The notes below the pieces were generated by a model, which ran no database searches, had not been told where the DNA came from, and worked only from the letters and a program-made list of their open reading frames with translations. From Sphingopyxis sp. HIX (GTDB taxonomy: Bacteria > Pseudomonadota > Alphaproteobacteria > Sphingomonadales > Sphingomonadaceae), in the NCBI RefSeq assembly GCF_001468285.1, contig NZ_LNSB01000014.1, positions 34,140-98,139 of the forward strand: DNA of 64,000 nt. The letters run 5' to 3'. This document shows, one piece after another, positions 51,961 to 62,890 of the stretch; position 1 is the stretch's first letter; the number at the start of each line of letters is the position of its first letter. A program made the position numbers and the translations under genes.

Positions 51961-52560
51961 TCAGGACGGCGTGACCACCGAAGAAGCGGGCGCCGCGCCG
52001 ATATCGGCTGCTTGGCGGCGCAGCCGCGCCTGGCCGATGAAATGCACCACCGCGATGTGGATCGCAAACAGCCCGAATTTCGAGGCCAGCGGGAATACGC
52101 CGATGAACAGCGGCCACCATTGGGTGAAGAAGAGCGCGATCACCAGGTTGAGCCCCGCACTCGCGAACATCAGCGCCGACCAGATCATGCCGAAGCGATC
52201 CATGACGTCGCCGACCAGCGCCATCTGCTCGGGCGGGATATAGCGGCTGAGCCAGCCCTTGCGCAGCATCACCGTCCCGACGATCAGATAGACGACGGTC
52301 GGCTTCGCCATCACGAAGCGTGGATCGCCGGTCAGCAACGTCGCCGCGGCGGTGAACAGCACCGACGCGAGGCTAATCCACTGCAGCGCCGCGACCTGAT
52401 GCCCGCGCGCCAGTTCGTAACCGACCACCCCGACCGCGACGACGGTGCCCGCGATCACCGCAGGAACGATCCCCGCGCCGGCCGCCAGCAATATCGCGAA
52501 GACGATGATCCCGAGCGAGTCGAAGAGCATCGGGCCGAGGGCATAGAGCAGAGTGCGCAT
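51961..52560 (-). CDS. YciB/IspZ-family inner-membrane protein
   Basis: Predicted 199-aa membrane protein with five or six transmembrane segments. The family pattern 'GDPRFVMAKPTVVYLIVGTV' (about 80-99) and 'WSALMFASAGLNLVIALFF' are seen. YciB proteins help synthesise the septum and envelope in E. coli, but the role here is inferred from similarity. The ATG at 52560 has GGAAAGGA upstream; an in-frame longer start at 52626 would lie beyond the promoter. It ends before the DUF1905 gene and may share its transcript. Confidence 0.82.
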   Translation of the reverse strand: MRTLLYALGPMLFDSLGIIVFAILLAAGAGIVPAVIAGTVVAVGVVGYELARGHQVAALQWISLASVLFTAAATLLTGDPRFVMAKPTVVYLIVGTVMLRKGWLSRYIPPEQMALVGDVMDRFGMIWSALMFASAGLNLVIALFFTQWWPLFIGVFPLASKFGLFAIHIAVVHFIGQARLRRQAADIGAAPASSVVTPS

Positions 52561-52580
52561 GGTCGTCCTTTCCGGGGACT

Positions 52581-52603
52581 CAATGTTACTGTCGTAAACA
52601 TTG
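52581..52603. promoter_or_regulatory. CAATGTT-N9-AACATTG inverted repeat upstream of yciB-like gene
   Basis: Perfect 7-bp arms, 21 bp before the start codon. A second, closer copy with the same half-sites (CATTGTTAACATTG) is at 52638-52651. The minus-strand TTGACC near 52625 could be a -35 box, placing the first repeat over the -10. The form fits a dimeric repressor site. Confidence 0.5.
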
Positions 52604-52690
52604 CACGCAGCATGCAAGCCGGTCAAGCAGAAATTGACATTGTTAACATTGCGCAGGACGAGCCGCCGTACGCGCGCGGCGAACCGAGCC

Positions 52691-53800
52691 TCAGTCGCGC
52701 AGCCGCACCTTCGCGGTCACCGACAGGCCCGGCCGCAGCTGCGCGAGCGCCGCCTGCCCCGGATCGAGCCGGATGCGCACACCCACGCGCTGGACGATCT
52801 TGGTGAAGTTGCCCGATCCGGGCTCGAAAGGCAGCAGGGTGAACTCGCTCCCCGACCCCGGCGCCAGGCTGTCGACCGTGCCCGCCAGCGTCTCGCCGAG
52901 TGCATCGACATAGACTTCGGCCTTCTGTCCCGGCCGCATCGCGTGCGTCTGCGTTTCCTTGAAATTGGCGACCACATAGATGGCGCGCACCGGCACCACC
53001 GACAGCAGCCGCGTGCCCGGCTGGACAAAGTCGCCAACCTGCACCTGCCGGTTGCCGACGACCCCGGCGATCGGCGCCCGCACGACCGTATGCCCGCGGT
53101 CCTGCTTCGCCAGCGCCCGCGCCGCGCGCGCCTTCAGCGCTTCGGCCTCGGCCGCCTGCACCTCGGCCAGCAGCACCGGCCGCCGCGCGCGCGTCACCGC
53201 CGCCTGCTCGTAACTGGCGCCAAGGTCGGCGCGCGAGCGCCGCGCCGCCGACGCCGCGCCGACCGCGGTCGCGCGCACCTGGTCGGCGTCGCGCCGCGTC
53301 ACGAAGCCATCGACCAGCAGCGTGTCGTAGCGCTTGAGGTCGGCCGCCGCGCGCACCGATTCGGCGTCGGCGGCGGCGATCTCGGTCCCAACCGCGCGGA
53401 TCTGTGCCGCGGCGAGCCTTTCGTCGGCGCCCAGCGCGGCGAGCGCCGCCCGCGCGGTCGCGACCCCGGCATCGGCGTCGGCGACCGCCGCCTCGGCCGC
53501 CTGCAGCCGCGCGTCATAATCCTCGGCGTCGATGCGGACGAGCGGATCGCCCGCCTTCACCGCCTGATTGTCACGCACCAGCACCGCGGCGACCAGCCCG
53601 CCGACCTTGGGCGCGACATTGCTGGAGTCGGCCTTCAGATAGGCATTGTCGGTCGACTCTGCGGTGCGCGGCGCGGTCAGCCACCACACACCGGCCGCCG
53701 CGACCAGCAAGGCGATCAGCCCGACCTTCCACGCCTTCTTTGGCAAGGCGAAGCGGCGGCGCACCGGTGCCTCGGTCGCAATCGCGCTCTGCGCGTTCAT
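52691..53800 (-). CDS. HlyD/EmrA-type membrane-fusion protein
   Basis: Predicted 369-aa periplasmic adaptor for a tripartite or MFS drug exporter. One membrane anchor near residues 26-44 ('VGLIALLVAAAGVWWLTAP') is followed by 'STDNAYLKADSSNVAPKVGG' (lipoyl-type start), a long Ala-rich coiled coil (about 90-195), 'VVRAPIAGVVGNRQVQVGDF' and 'VYVVANFKETQTHAMRPGQK', the EmrA pattern. Its ATG overlaps the stop of the thioesterase gene (ATGA). It would pair with the DHA2 MFS gene that starts on the other side of the TetR gene. Confidence 0.93.
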   Translation of the reverse strand: MNAQSAIATEAPVRRRFALPKKAWKVGLIALLVAAAGVWWLTAPRTAESTDNAYLKADSSNVAPKVGGLVAAVLVRDNQAVKAGDPLVRIDAEDYDARLQAAEAAVADADAGVATARAALAALGADERLAAAQIRAVGTEIAAADAESVRAAADLKRYDTLLVDGFVTRRDADQVRATAVGAASAARRSRADLGASYEQAAVTRARRPVLLAEVQAAEAEALKARAARALAKQDRGHTVVRAPIAGVVGNRQVQVGDFVQPGTRLLSVVPVRAIYVVANFKETQTHAMRPGQKAEVYVDALGETLAGTVDSLAPGSGSEFTLLPFEPGSGNFTKIVQRVGVRIRLDPGQAALAQLRPGLSVTAKVRLRD

Positions 53801-54213
53801 TGCTGGATCACCAGCAGCGTCGACGTCGCGGTGGCATAGAGCCGCCCCGCCTCGTCGGCCAGCTTCGCCTCGACATAAGCGACGCGGCGCCCGATCGAGA
53901 TCACCCGTCCCTCGGCGCGCACCTTGCCGGTCTCGCCGGTCATCGCCTTCAGATAGCTGGTCTTGAGCTCGAGCGTCGTCATCGCCTGATCGTCGGCGAG
54001 CTTGGTGACGACCGCGATGCCGCACGCCGAGTCGAGCAAAGTCGCGGCATAGCCGCCGTGGACGATCCCCATCGGATTATAATGCTGCGGCCCCGGCACG
54101 CCCTCAAACGCCGCCCAGCCGTCGCCGGCGTCGACCAGCTGGAAGCCCAAAGTCTCGCCGATCGGCGGGCGCCCCCCCGAGGCAATCAGCCCCTGCACCT
54201 TGGCGAGCGTCAT
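53797..54213 (-). CDS. PaaI-type hotdog thioesterase
   Basis: Predicted 138-aa hotdog-fold thioesterase. 'NPMGIVHGGYAATLLDSACG' (46-65) is the catalytic loop and helix of the PaaI/YdiI group; 'KTSYLKAMTGETGKVRAEGR' forms the central strands. Substrate unknown, an aryl- or acyl-CoA is likely. It sits between a TetR regulator and an exporter adaptor with four-base overlaps on both sides, so all three are translated from one message. This suggests that the exported or regulated compound is an acyl or aromatic metabolite. Confidence 0.87.
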   Translation of the reverse strand: MTLAKVQGLIASGGRPPIGETLGFQLVDAGDGWAAFEGVPGPQHYNPMGIVHGGYAATLLDSACGIAVVTKLADDQAMTTLELKTSYLKAMTGETGKVRAEGRVISIGRRVAYVEAKLADEAGRLYATATSTLLVIQQ

Positions 54214-54803
54214 TGCGCCGCCTCCAGCCCGTAGCGCGCGACGATGCTCGCGTGCGTGTCAGCCAGCATCGCGTCCGACAGCGCCGGATCGCCCACCGCC
54301 CGCGCCAATGCGACCCCGCCGACGAGTTGCGCAAGCAAGGCATGCGATTCCGCCGCAGCATCGGCATAACCTAGTTCCGCCAACGGCACCGCAAGCCGCG
54401 AGGCGATGCCGACCACGCCCGTACCGAAACGCTCGCGCGTCGCGGGCTCCGAGCGCGCGAAATCGCCCGATAGCGTCGGCAGCGGGCACCCCCGGTCGCG
54501 GCTGTCGCGATGCGCGGGCGACAGATAGAAATCGACATAGGCGCGCAGCACCGCCCTGGGATCGCCCGCCGCGTCGATCTTCGCCGATCGCGCGCGGGCA
54601 TCGGCGAACATCGTCCCGATCGCCTCGCCGACCAGCGCTTCCTTCGACTTGAAATGGGCGTAGAAACCGCCGTGGGTCAGCCCCGCGCGCGCCATGATCC
54701 CCGCGACCGCGACATTGTCGGGGCCCTTGGCGCGAATCTCCTTCGCGGCTTCCTTCAGCACCCGCTCGCGGGTCTCGGCCTTATGCTCGCTCGAATAGCG
54801 CAC
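54210..54803 (-). CDS. TetR-family transcriptional repressor
   Basis: Predicted 197-aa regulator. The N-terminal helix-turn-helix is 'VAVAGIMARAGLTHGGFYAH' (about 31-50), preceded by 'TRERVLKEAAKEIRAKG'. The C-terminal helical ligand domain has two Cys-free Ala-rich faces and 'DRGCPLPTLSGDFARSEPAT', the pattern of TetR proteins controlling electrophile or drug exporters. It probably binds the palindrome at 54816-54832 and represses both its own operon and the divergent MFS gene. Confidence 0.92.
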   Translation of the reverse strand: MRYSSEHKAETRERVLKEAAKEIRAKGPDNVAVAGIMARAGLTHGGFYAHFKSKEALVGEAIGTMFADARARSAKIDAAGDPRAVLRAYVDFYLSPAHRDSRDRGCPLPTLSGDFARSEPATRERFGTGVVGIASRLAVPLAELGYADAAAESHALLAQLVGGVALARAVGDPALSDAMLADTHASIVARYGLEAAQ

Positions 54804-54815
54804 TTGCGATCTCCT

Positions 54816-54832
54816 TTATATGATGCATATAA
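54816..54832. promoter_or_regulatory. TetR operator TTATATG-ATG-CATATAA
   Basis: Perfect 17-bp palindrome (7-bp arms, 3-bp centre) in the 55-bp gap between the divergent TetR and MFS genes. Its position and shape are as expected for the TetR binding site, and the A/T-rich surroundings fit overlapping promoters. Confidence 0.72.
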
Positions 54833-54858
54833 TATAAAGACTGCAGGACACAAGCCCG

Positions 54859-56472
54859 ATGGCATCGATTCCCCTCTCCCCCGGCCGGACGGCATCCATG
54901 CCCGACGCGCCCTTCGACCCCGCGAGCCTCACCAACGCGCGCAAATATCTGATCTTCGCGGTGATGGCGTTCGGCCAGTTCATGGCGCTGATCGACATCC
55001 AGATCGTCGCCGCCTCGCTCAACGAGGTGCAGGCGGGGCTCAGCGCCGGGCCCGACGAGATCAGCTGGGTGCAGACCGCCTATCTGATGGCCGAACTGGT
55101 GATGATCCCCTTTTCCGCCTTCTTGGCCCAAGCGCTGTCGACGCGCTGGCTGTTCGCGACGTCGGCGGGGCTGTTCACCATCGCGAGCGTGCTGTGCGGG
55201 CTCGCGTGGAGTATCGAATCGATGATCCTGTTCCGCGCGGTGCAGGGTTTCGTCGGCGGCGCGATGATCCCGACGGTGTTCGCGACGGGCTATATGCTGT
55301 TCGAGGGCAAGCAGCGCGCGCTGATCCCCGCGATCCTCGGCATGGTGTCGGTGCTCGCGCCCACCTTGGGCCCGACGGTCGGCGGCTGGATCACCGACGC
55401 GATGGGCTGGCGCTGGGTCTTTTTCATCAACGTCCTGCCCGGCGCGATGGTCACGCTCGCGATCCTCGCGCTGGTGCGGATCGACAAGCCCAACCTGCCG
55501 ATGCTCCGCCGCATCGACTGGGTCCATCTCGCCTCGATGGCGGTGTTCCTCGCCGGGCTCGAGTTCGTGCTCGAGGAAGGACCGAAGCACGACTGGTTCA
55601 GCGAGCCCGAGATCGCGATCGGCGCCTGGGTGTCGTTCGTCGCCTTCGGCCTCTTCCTCGAACGCTCGTTCCGCTCGGACGGGCCGATCGTCCGGCTCTC
55701 CCCCTTCCGCAAGCCGACCTTCGTCTTCGCCTGCATCTTCAACCTCGTGATCGGCTTCGGCCTTTATGCGAGCACCTATCTCGTCCCGATCTACCTCGGC
55801 CGCGTGCAGGGCTATAATGCGTCTGAAATCGGCACGACGGTGTTCGTCTCGGGCCTCGCGCAATTGCTCGGCGTGCCGATCGCCGCCGCGCTGTCGCAAA
55901 AGGTCGATCAGCGCATCGTGATCACTTTCGGGCTGACGCTCTTCGCGACTGGGCTCTGGATGTTCAGCTTTATGACCCCCGAATGGGGCTTCGCCGCGCT
56001 GTTCTGGCCGCAGGTCGTGCGCAGCTTCGCGATCATGCTGTGCATCGTTCCCTCGGTCGGCCTCGCGCTCGGCAATTTCGAGGGGCCCGAACTGCGCTAC
56101 GCCTCGGGCCTGTTCAACCTGATGCGCAATTTGGGCGGCGCAATCGGCATCGCGCTCGTCAACACCTGGCTCGGCGACAATCTCCGCATCCATATGCTGC
56201 GCCTCTCGGAAGCGCTCGGGCGCTCGGCGGAGGCCGCGAACGAAGCCGCAGCCGGGCTGGCGAAGCATATTGGCCGAACCGTGTCCGACCCCGCACTCGC
56301 GCAGCAGATGGCCGAGGGCACGCTCGGCCGCATCGTCGGCCGCGAGGCGCTGACGCTCGCCTTCGACGACGTCTTCCGCCTGATGGCCTATCTGTTCCTC
56401 GCGGCGCTGGTGATGGTGCCCTTCTGCAAGCCCCCGCCGATCGGCGGGCCGGCGCCGAAGGATGCGCATTAG
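54859..56472 (+). CDS. DHA2-family (EmrB-like) MFS drug exporter
   Basis: Predicted 537-aa proton-driven multidrug exporter with about 14 membrane segments. 'FMALIDIQIVAASLNEVQAG' (motif D1 of DHA2 carriers), 'ISWVQTAYLMAELVMIPFSA', 'LFRAVQGFVGGAMIPTVFAT' (motif C-like) and 'LAPTLGPTVGGWITD' are clear. Either ATG 54859 or 54898 may be used; the second fits better with the short cytoplasmic N-terminus. It is divergent from tetR and functionally matches the HlyD-type adaptor three genes away on the opposite strand, forming an EmrAB-like pair split by the regulator. Confidence 0.94.
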   Translation: MASIPLSPGRTASMPDAPFDPASLTNARKYLIFAVMAFGQFMALIDIQIVAASLNEVQAGLSAGPDEISWVQTAYLMAELVMIPFSAFLAQALSTRWLFATSAGLFTIASVLCGLAWSIESMILFRAVQGFVGGAMIPTVFATGYMLFEGKQRALIPAILGMVSVLAPTLGPTVGGWITDAMGWRWVFFINVLPGAMVTLAILALVRIDKPNLPMLRRIDWVHLASMAVFLAGLEFVLEEGPKHDWFSEPEIAIGAWVSFVAFGLFLERSFRSDGPIVRLSPFRKPTFVFACIFNLVIGFGLYASTYLVPIYLGRVQGYNASEIGTTVFVSGLAQLLGVPIAAALSQKVDQRIVITFGLTLFATGLWMFSFMTPEWGFAALFWPQVVRSFAIMLCIVPSVGLALGNFEGPELRYASGLFNLMRNLGGAIGIALVNTWLGDNLRIHMLRLSEALGRSAEAANEAAAGLAKHIGRTVSDPALAQQMAEGTLGRIVGREALTLAFDDVFRLMAYLFLAALVMVPFCKPPPIGGPAPKDAH

Positions 56473-56578
56473 CGGGGGCTTAGGGTGGGGAGCTGCCGTT
56501 GCGACCTATTGTTGCTCACAGCCGGCTGACGAAAAAAACTTCTTTCCTAAAATATCCCGCTATGTTCCAAACTGGCAG

Positions 56579-57004
56579 ATGGAACATACCGACTCGCCCG
56601 CCCGGCAGCTCGCGGACACCTGCCTCGCCTTCACGCCCGTCTCCGCGCAGCGGCACCGCGCCGACGGCTGGACATCCGAAACCCAGGCCAATTTCATCCG
56701 CGCGCTCGAAGCCATGGGCTCGGTCGGCAAGGCAGCGCGCGCCGTCGGCATGGGCCGCGCCTCGGCCTATCGCCTCCGCGAACGCGCCGATGCCGCCAGC
56801 TTCGCCGCCGCATGGGACCGTGCCATATCGATGGGCCGCACGCACCAGTTCAGCATCGCAATGGACCGCGCGCTCAACGGGGTCACCACCGTACGCGTCC
56901 TGAAGGGTGGATCTATCGACGTCAGCGGCGGCCCCGACATGGCCGTCGTCCACGCTGCGCTGCGCGAAGAGGGCATCGCTAAAGCGACAAAGGAGACATT
57001 CTGA
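56579..57004 (+). CDS. Small helix-turn-helix protein, sphingomonad type
   Basis: Predicted 141-aa protein. A DNA-binding helix-turn-helix is likely in 'FIRALEAMGSVGKAARAVGM' with 'GRASAYRLRERADAASFAAA' (about 40-79). The C-terminal half has no recognised domain. The start at 56579 (MEHTDS) is favoured over an upstream in-frame ATG at 56462 overlapping the MFS stop. Its last codons form one arm of a large inverted repeat. Function is unknown; similar small HTH proteins are widespread in Sphingomonadales. Confidence 0.72.
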   Translation: MEHTDSPARQLADTCLAFTPVSAQRHRADGWTSETQANFIRALEAMGSVGKAARAVGMGRASAYRLRERADAASFAAAWDRAISMGRTHQFSIAMDRALNGVTTVRVLKGGSIDVSGGPDMAVVHAALREEGIAKATKETF

Positions 57005-57035
57005 ACGCGCATATGCGTATCTTTTGTCGCTTTAG
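56979..57035. repeat. Nested inverted repeat spanning a stop codon
   Basis: Arms CTAAAGCGACAAA (56979-56991) and TTTGTCGCTTTAG (57023-57035) are perfect 13-bp complements. The 31-base middle includes the palindrome CGCATATGCG (57008-57017) and the stop codon of the HTH gene. It can fold as a large two-tier hairpin and could act in termination, mRNA stability or as a binding site. Confidence 0.8.
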
Positions 57036-57047
57036 GCCCCACAAAAA

Positions 57048-57081
57048 ACCCGCCCCCGGGCCCATGTCCCCGGGGGCGGGT
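57048..57081 (-). terminator. Rho-independent terminator of katG
   Basis: 13-bp stem (57048-57060 with 57069-57081; GC core CCCGCCCCCGGG) followed on the minus strand by six T. It lies 25 bp after the katG stop. Confidence 0.9.
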
Positions 57082-57105
57082 CCTTGCGACCCGTCGGTTA
57101 CCCGA

Positions 57106-59663
<2,558 letters not shown>

Positions 59664-59807
59664 GTGGCTAACCAGAACCCAAACCAGCAGCAGCAGCGCG
59701 ACGAGGAAGAACGTCGCAAACAGCAGCAGCAACAGCAGGGTGGCCAGGATCGCCAGCAGGGCGGTCAGCGGTCCGACCAGGATCGCGACAACCAGCAGCA
59801 GCGCTGA
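59664..59807 (+). CDS. 47-aa glutamine/arginine-rich microprotein
   Basis: A GTG-initiated frame with a textbook AGGAGAG ribosome site and a terminator just after it. The product is MANQNPNQQQQRDEEERRKQ, then repeated Q and G/Q-D-R tracts; nearly half of it is Gln, the rest Arg, Asp, Glu and Gly. It is probably intrinsically disordered. No known family. The clean start and terminator signals argue for a real, expressed gene. A stress-linked role is conceivable, given its divergence from katG, but is only a guess. Confidence 0.75.
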   Translation: MANQNPNQQQQRDEEERRKQQQQQQGGQDRQQGGQRSDQDRDNQQQR

Positions 59808-59824
59808 CGAACAGCCTGCACGAG

Positions 59825-59858
59825 AAAGGGGCTGCTCCGTCTGGAGCGGCCCCTTTTC
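59825..59858. terminator. Bidirectional terminator
   Basis: Stem AAAGGGGC-T-GCTCC / GGAGC-G-GCCCCTTTT with a four-base loop and T-rich ends on both strands. It ends the Q-rich gene on the right and the TonB-receptor gene (stop at 59881) on the left. Confidence 0.87.
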
Positions 59859-59880
59859 TTTTGCCTCGAGGCGGCAGCGA

Positions 59881-62433
59881 TCAGAAGCTGACCTTGATCG
59901 TCCCGCCCCAGGTCCGGGGATCGCCCGGCGTACCCGCGATCAGGCCGACATTGCCCGGCGCGACCTGCAGCAGTTCGATATAATTGACGTCGAACGCATT
60001 GCGGACCCAGCCGAATATGTCGATGCCGTCGCCGCGGAAGCCCAAGCGGAAGTTGGTCAGCGCATAGCCCTTCACATCGGTGTAGATCGACGGCGACGCG
60101 TTCGAATTCCAGTGCGAGCGGTAATTGCCGTCGACGCCCAGATAGACCTGCCCGTCCTTGGCAAACAGCTCGACCGGCAGATTGGTCTCGGCGCCATAGG
60201 AGAAGGCCCATTTCGAAACGCCCGGCAGGCGCTGGCCCGAAATGTCGCACTGGCGCGGGCTGAGCGCGCCCGGAACGCCCGGTTGCGAATAGTCGGGCGC
60301 CGCATTCGCCGGCTGGAAACTGCCGCCCGACAATTCGGGCGGGCACGGCGCGCTGGTGAACTTCTTGTATTTGGCGTCGGTATAGGCCGCGTTGGCATAA
60401 GCGGTGAAACGGTCGCTGGTGCGGATCTTGAAATCGGCCTCGACGCCCTGCGACACGACCTTCTCGGCATTGGCCAGATAGCCGCGCACCGTGCCGAACT
60501 GCCCGCCGTTCACCGTGGCCTGGAAATTCTTGATCTCGGTGCGGAAGGCGGTGAGGTTGAAGGTCGCGAGCCGGTTCAGGAACTGGGTCTTGATCCCGAT
60601 CTCATAATGATTGACCGACTCGGGCTTCACCGTGCTGGCGCTCAGCACCGGCTGGTTGTTGGTGTCTAGCGGCAGGCCGTTCTGGTTGATCCCGACGGTC
60701 TTGAAGCTCTTGGCGTAGGTCGCATAGGCCAGGATATCAGGCGCGACCTTGTAGTTGATGTTCAGGTCGTAGCTGAAGTTCCAGTCGCTGACCGACGGCG
60801 TGGTCAGCTGCGGCTGATAGACGCCGCATTGCGCCGTGAGCACCGCATTGCCCGCGGTCGCCGACGGCGCACAGCTGGCGATCATCTGCCCCGCGCCGGT
60901 GGTCACCACGCGCTGGTAGAACCCTTCCTTCTTGTCGTAATTGACGCGGATGCCCGGCTGGATCGTCAGCTCGGGGGTCAGCTTGTAGCTGACCTGCCCA
61001 TAGAGCGCGGCGCTGTCGGCCTTCAGATATTGGGTATTGATCGCGGTCAGCCCGTTCAGCACCTCGGGCCGGTTGTACACGTTGGTCGGGTCGTTCGACG
61101 GCGCGAGGCTGTAGCGCGTGGCGTCGATGCCCTGCTGCTCGGTACCCTGCGTGTCGATACGCTGCTTGAAGCCGAAAAGCCCGACGACGAAGTCGATTTT
61201 GTCGCCTTCGTAATTGTAACGGAACTCCTGGCTGTACTGGTCCTGCTGCGACGGGTTCTGCGAGCGCGAGACCACCGAGGCGCCGGTGAAGTCGCGGTCG
61301 TTCTCGGGCTGCCAGTCCCAGAAGCGCCACGCGGTAATCGAAGTGAAGGTGCCGGGACCGACATCCCACTTCACGCGCAGCGACGCGCCGCCGATCTTGT
61401 TGCCCGCGCTGAGGCTCGCGTCGATGTCGGTCAGCCGGTCGTACACGTTCCGGCTCGGCACGATGTAATTATAGTTCGGATTGGCGGCCTGCAGCCGCGC
61501 GATGATCGCGTCATATTGGCGATTGAGCGCACGCTGGGTCGTGCCGACGCGGACGAAGGCGGTGCCGCAGCATTCCGGATTCTGGCGGCTGTAATCGCCC
61601 GCCAACGTGATCGACAGATCGTCGTTGGGCTCGAACAGGAGCTGGCCGCGCAGGCCCAGATTGTCCTGCTCGTTGATCCAGCGGTCGGTGCGCGTGTTGA
61701 ACAGCGTCCCGCGGCGGCTGGTCGCGGCGATCGCGATGCGCGCGGCGATCTTGTCGGTCAGCGGCCCCGACACCGCGGCCTTCGCCTGGCGGTAGTTGAG
61801 GTTTCCGACGGTCACCTCGGCGCGGCCCTCGAAATCGAAGGTCGGCTGGTTGGTCGTGATGTTGATCGCGCCCGCGGTGGTGTTCTTGCCATAGAGCGTG
61901 CCCTGCGGCCCGCGCAGCACCTCGACCTGGTCGACGTCGAGAAAGTCGAAGGTCGCGGCGGCGACGCGCGAATTATAGACATCGTCGACATAGATGCCGA
62001 CGCCCTGTTCGAAGCCGTCGCTGGTGAGCCCGAAGGGCACGCCGAGGCCGCGGATATTGACCGAGGTGTTGCGCGGGTTCGAGGTATAGACCTGCAACGT
62101 CGGCGCGAGTTGCTGCAATTTCACGACGTTGAAATTGCCCGTCGCTTCGATGGAGTCGCCGCGGATGACGGAGATCGCAACCGGCACCTCCTGCGCGGTT
62201 TCCTGGCGGCGGCGCGCGGTGACGATGATGATGTCGCCGCGGCTTACATTATCGTCGTCGGTCTGGGCGGCCCCCTCGGCCGTCGCAGCGCTATCGGCGG
62301 CCGCAGCTTCGGCAGTGGCGGTGGTTTCTTCTTCGGCGGCCGCGGCGGGCTGCGCCGCGAAGGCGAGAAGGAACGACAAGGTGACGGCACTCGCCGGAAC
62401 GCGCCGGCGGACGGAAGGATATTTGGCAGTCAT
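59881..62433 (-). CDS. TonB-dependent receptor, downstream of a YezD gene
   Basis: Predicted 850-aa outer-membrane transporter. The signal peptide ends 'AFAAQPAAAA'. After an acidic Ala-rich linker, a TonB-box/plug follows: 'DIIIVTARRRQETAQEVPVA' (about 55-74), 'VNIRGLGVPFGLTSDGFEQG', 'VLRGPQGTLYGKNTTAGAIN', a classical TonB-receptor pattern. The C-terminus 'RTWGGTIKVSF' ends in Phe as for barrel proteins. ATG 62433 has AGGAAA upstream. A 57-aa YezD-like gene lies immediately upstream on the same strand, which in other bacteria is linked to sulfur assimilation, so this receptor may import a sulfur-containing compound. Confidence 0.93.
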   Translation of the reverse strand: MTAKYPSVRRRVPASAVTLSFLLAFAAQPAAAAEEETTATAEAAAADSAATAEGAAQTDDDNVSRGDIIIVTARRRQETAQEVPVAISVIRGDSIEATGNFNVVKLQQLAPTLQVYTSNPRNTSVNIRGLGVPFGLTSDGFEQGVGIYVDDVYNSRVAAATFDFLDVDQVEVLRGPQGTLYGKNTTAGAINITTNQPTFDFEGRAEVTVGNLNYRQAKAAVSGPLTDKIAARIAIAATSRRGTLFNTRTDRWINEQDNLGLRGQLLFEPNDDLSITLAGDYSRQNPECCGTAFVRVGTTQRALNRQYDAIIARLQAANPNYNYIVPSRNVYDRLTDIDASLSAGNKIGGASLRVKWDVGPGTFTSITAWRFWDWQPENDRDFTGASVVSRSQNPSQQDQYSQEFRYNYEGDKIDFVVGLFGFKQRIDTQGTEQQGIDATRYSLAPSNDPTNVYNRPEVLNGLTAINTQYLKADSAALYGQVSYKLTPELTIQPGIRVNYDKKEGFYQRVVTTGAGQMIASCAPSATAGNAVLTAQCGVYQPQLTTPSVSDWNFSYDLNINYKVAPDILAYATYAKSFKTVGINQNGLPLDTNNQPVLSASTVKPESVNHYEIGIKTQFLNRLATFNLTAFRTEIKNFQATVNGGQFGTVRGYLANAEKVVSQGVEADFKIRTSDRFTAYANAAYTDAKYKKFTSAPCPPELSGGSFQPANAAPDYSQPGVPGALSPRQCDISGQRLPGVSKWAFSYGAETNLPVELFAKDGQVYLGVDGNYRSHWNSNASPSIYTDVKGYALTNFRLGFRGDGIDIFGWVRNAFDVNYIELLQVAPGNVGLIAGTPGDPRTWGGTIKVSF

Positions 62434-62526
62434 GGCAATTTCCTGTTGCAAAGAAAATTGCCACATCCGGTGGTCCGGTCTGCGGCATCTTTGGGGGAAG
62501 GCATCCCCCGGCTTGGGAGCCTGAAA

Positions 62527-62700
62527 TCAGTTGGGGTAGCGGTGGCGCTCGGTGATATCGACCTGCACCAGCTTGCCCTCGTGGACGGTCAGCTGGATCG
62601 CGCCGAAACGCAGCTTGTCGAGCGCGTCGAGCACCGTCTGCACCGCGCGCGGCACAGCCTCGCGCTGGCCACTGGCCTGTTCGGATGAAGCGGACATCAT
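62527..62700 (-). CDS. YezD/DUF2292 small protein
   Basis: Predicted 57-aa protein. 'LDALDKLRFGAIQLTVHEGK' with 'LVQVDITERHRY' is the DUF2292 (YezD) pattern: a short helix and a beta-hairpin ending in an Arg-rich tail. YezD genes occur beside sulfate or sulfonate transport genes in many bacteria; the biochemical role is unknown. Start 62700 (MM) or 62697, behind AGGGAAAGGG. It is the first gene of a likely operon with the TonB receptor. The upstream sequence has TTGACAATGATTG near 62752, similar to the motifs of the left-hand locus. Confidence 0.82.
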   Translation of the reverse strand: MMSASSEQASGQREAVPRAVQTVLDALDKLRFGAIQLTVHEGKLVQVDITERHRYPN

Positions 62701-62890
62701 TTCCCTTTCCCTGGTTCGATTCGGCGACAAGCATATGCCAAGTGATTTAGTTGACAATGATTGATTTGCCTTCTGCGCCGAAAGGTTCGGTTCGTGCGCC
62801 CAAGCGAGACCTTTGCCGTTCCGCAGCATTTACGCATGCGCGGACGCTAGGGATTGCGCGCGAGTCGCTGGGCTGGCAAAGGCATGCGCG

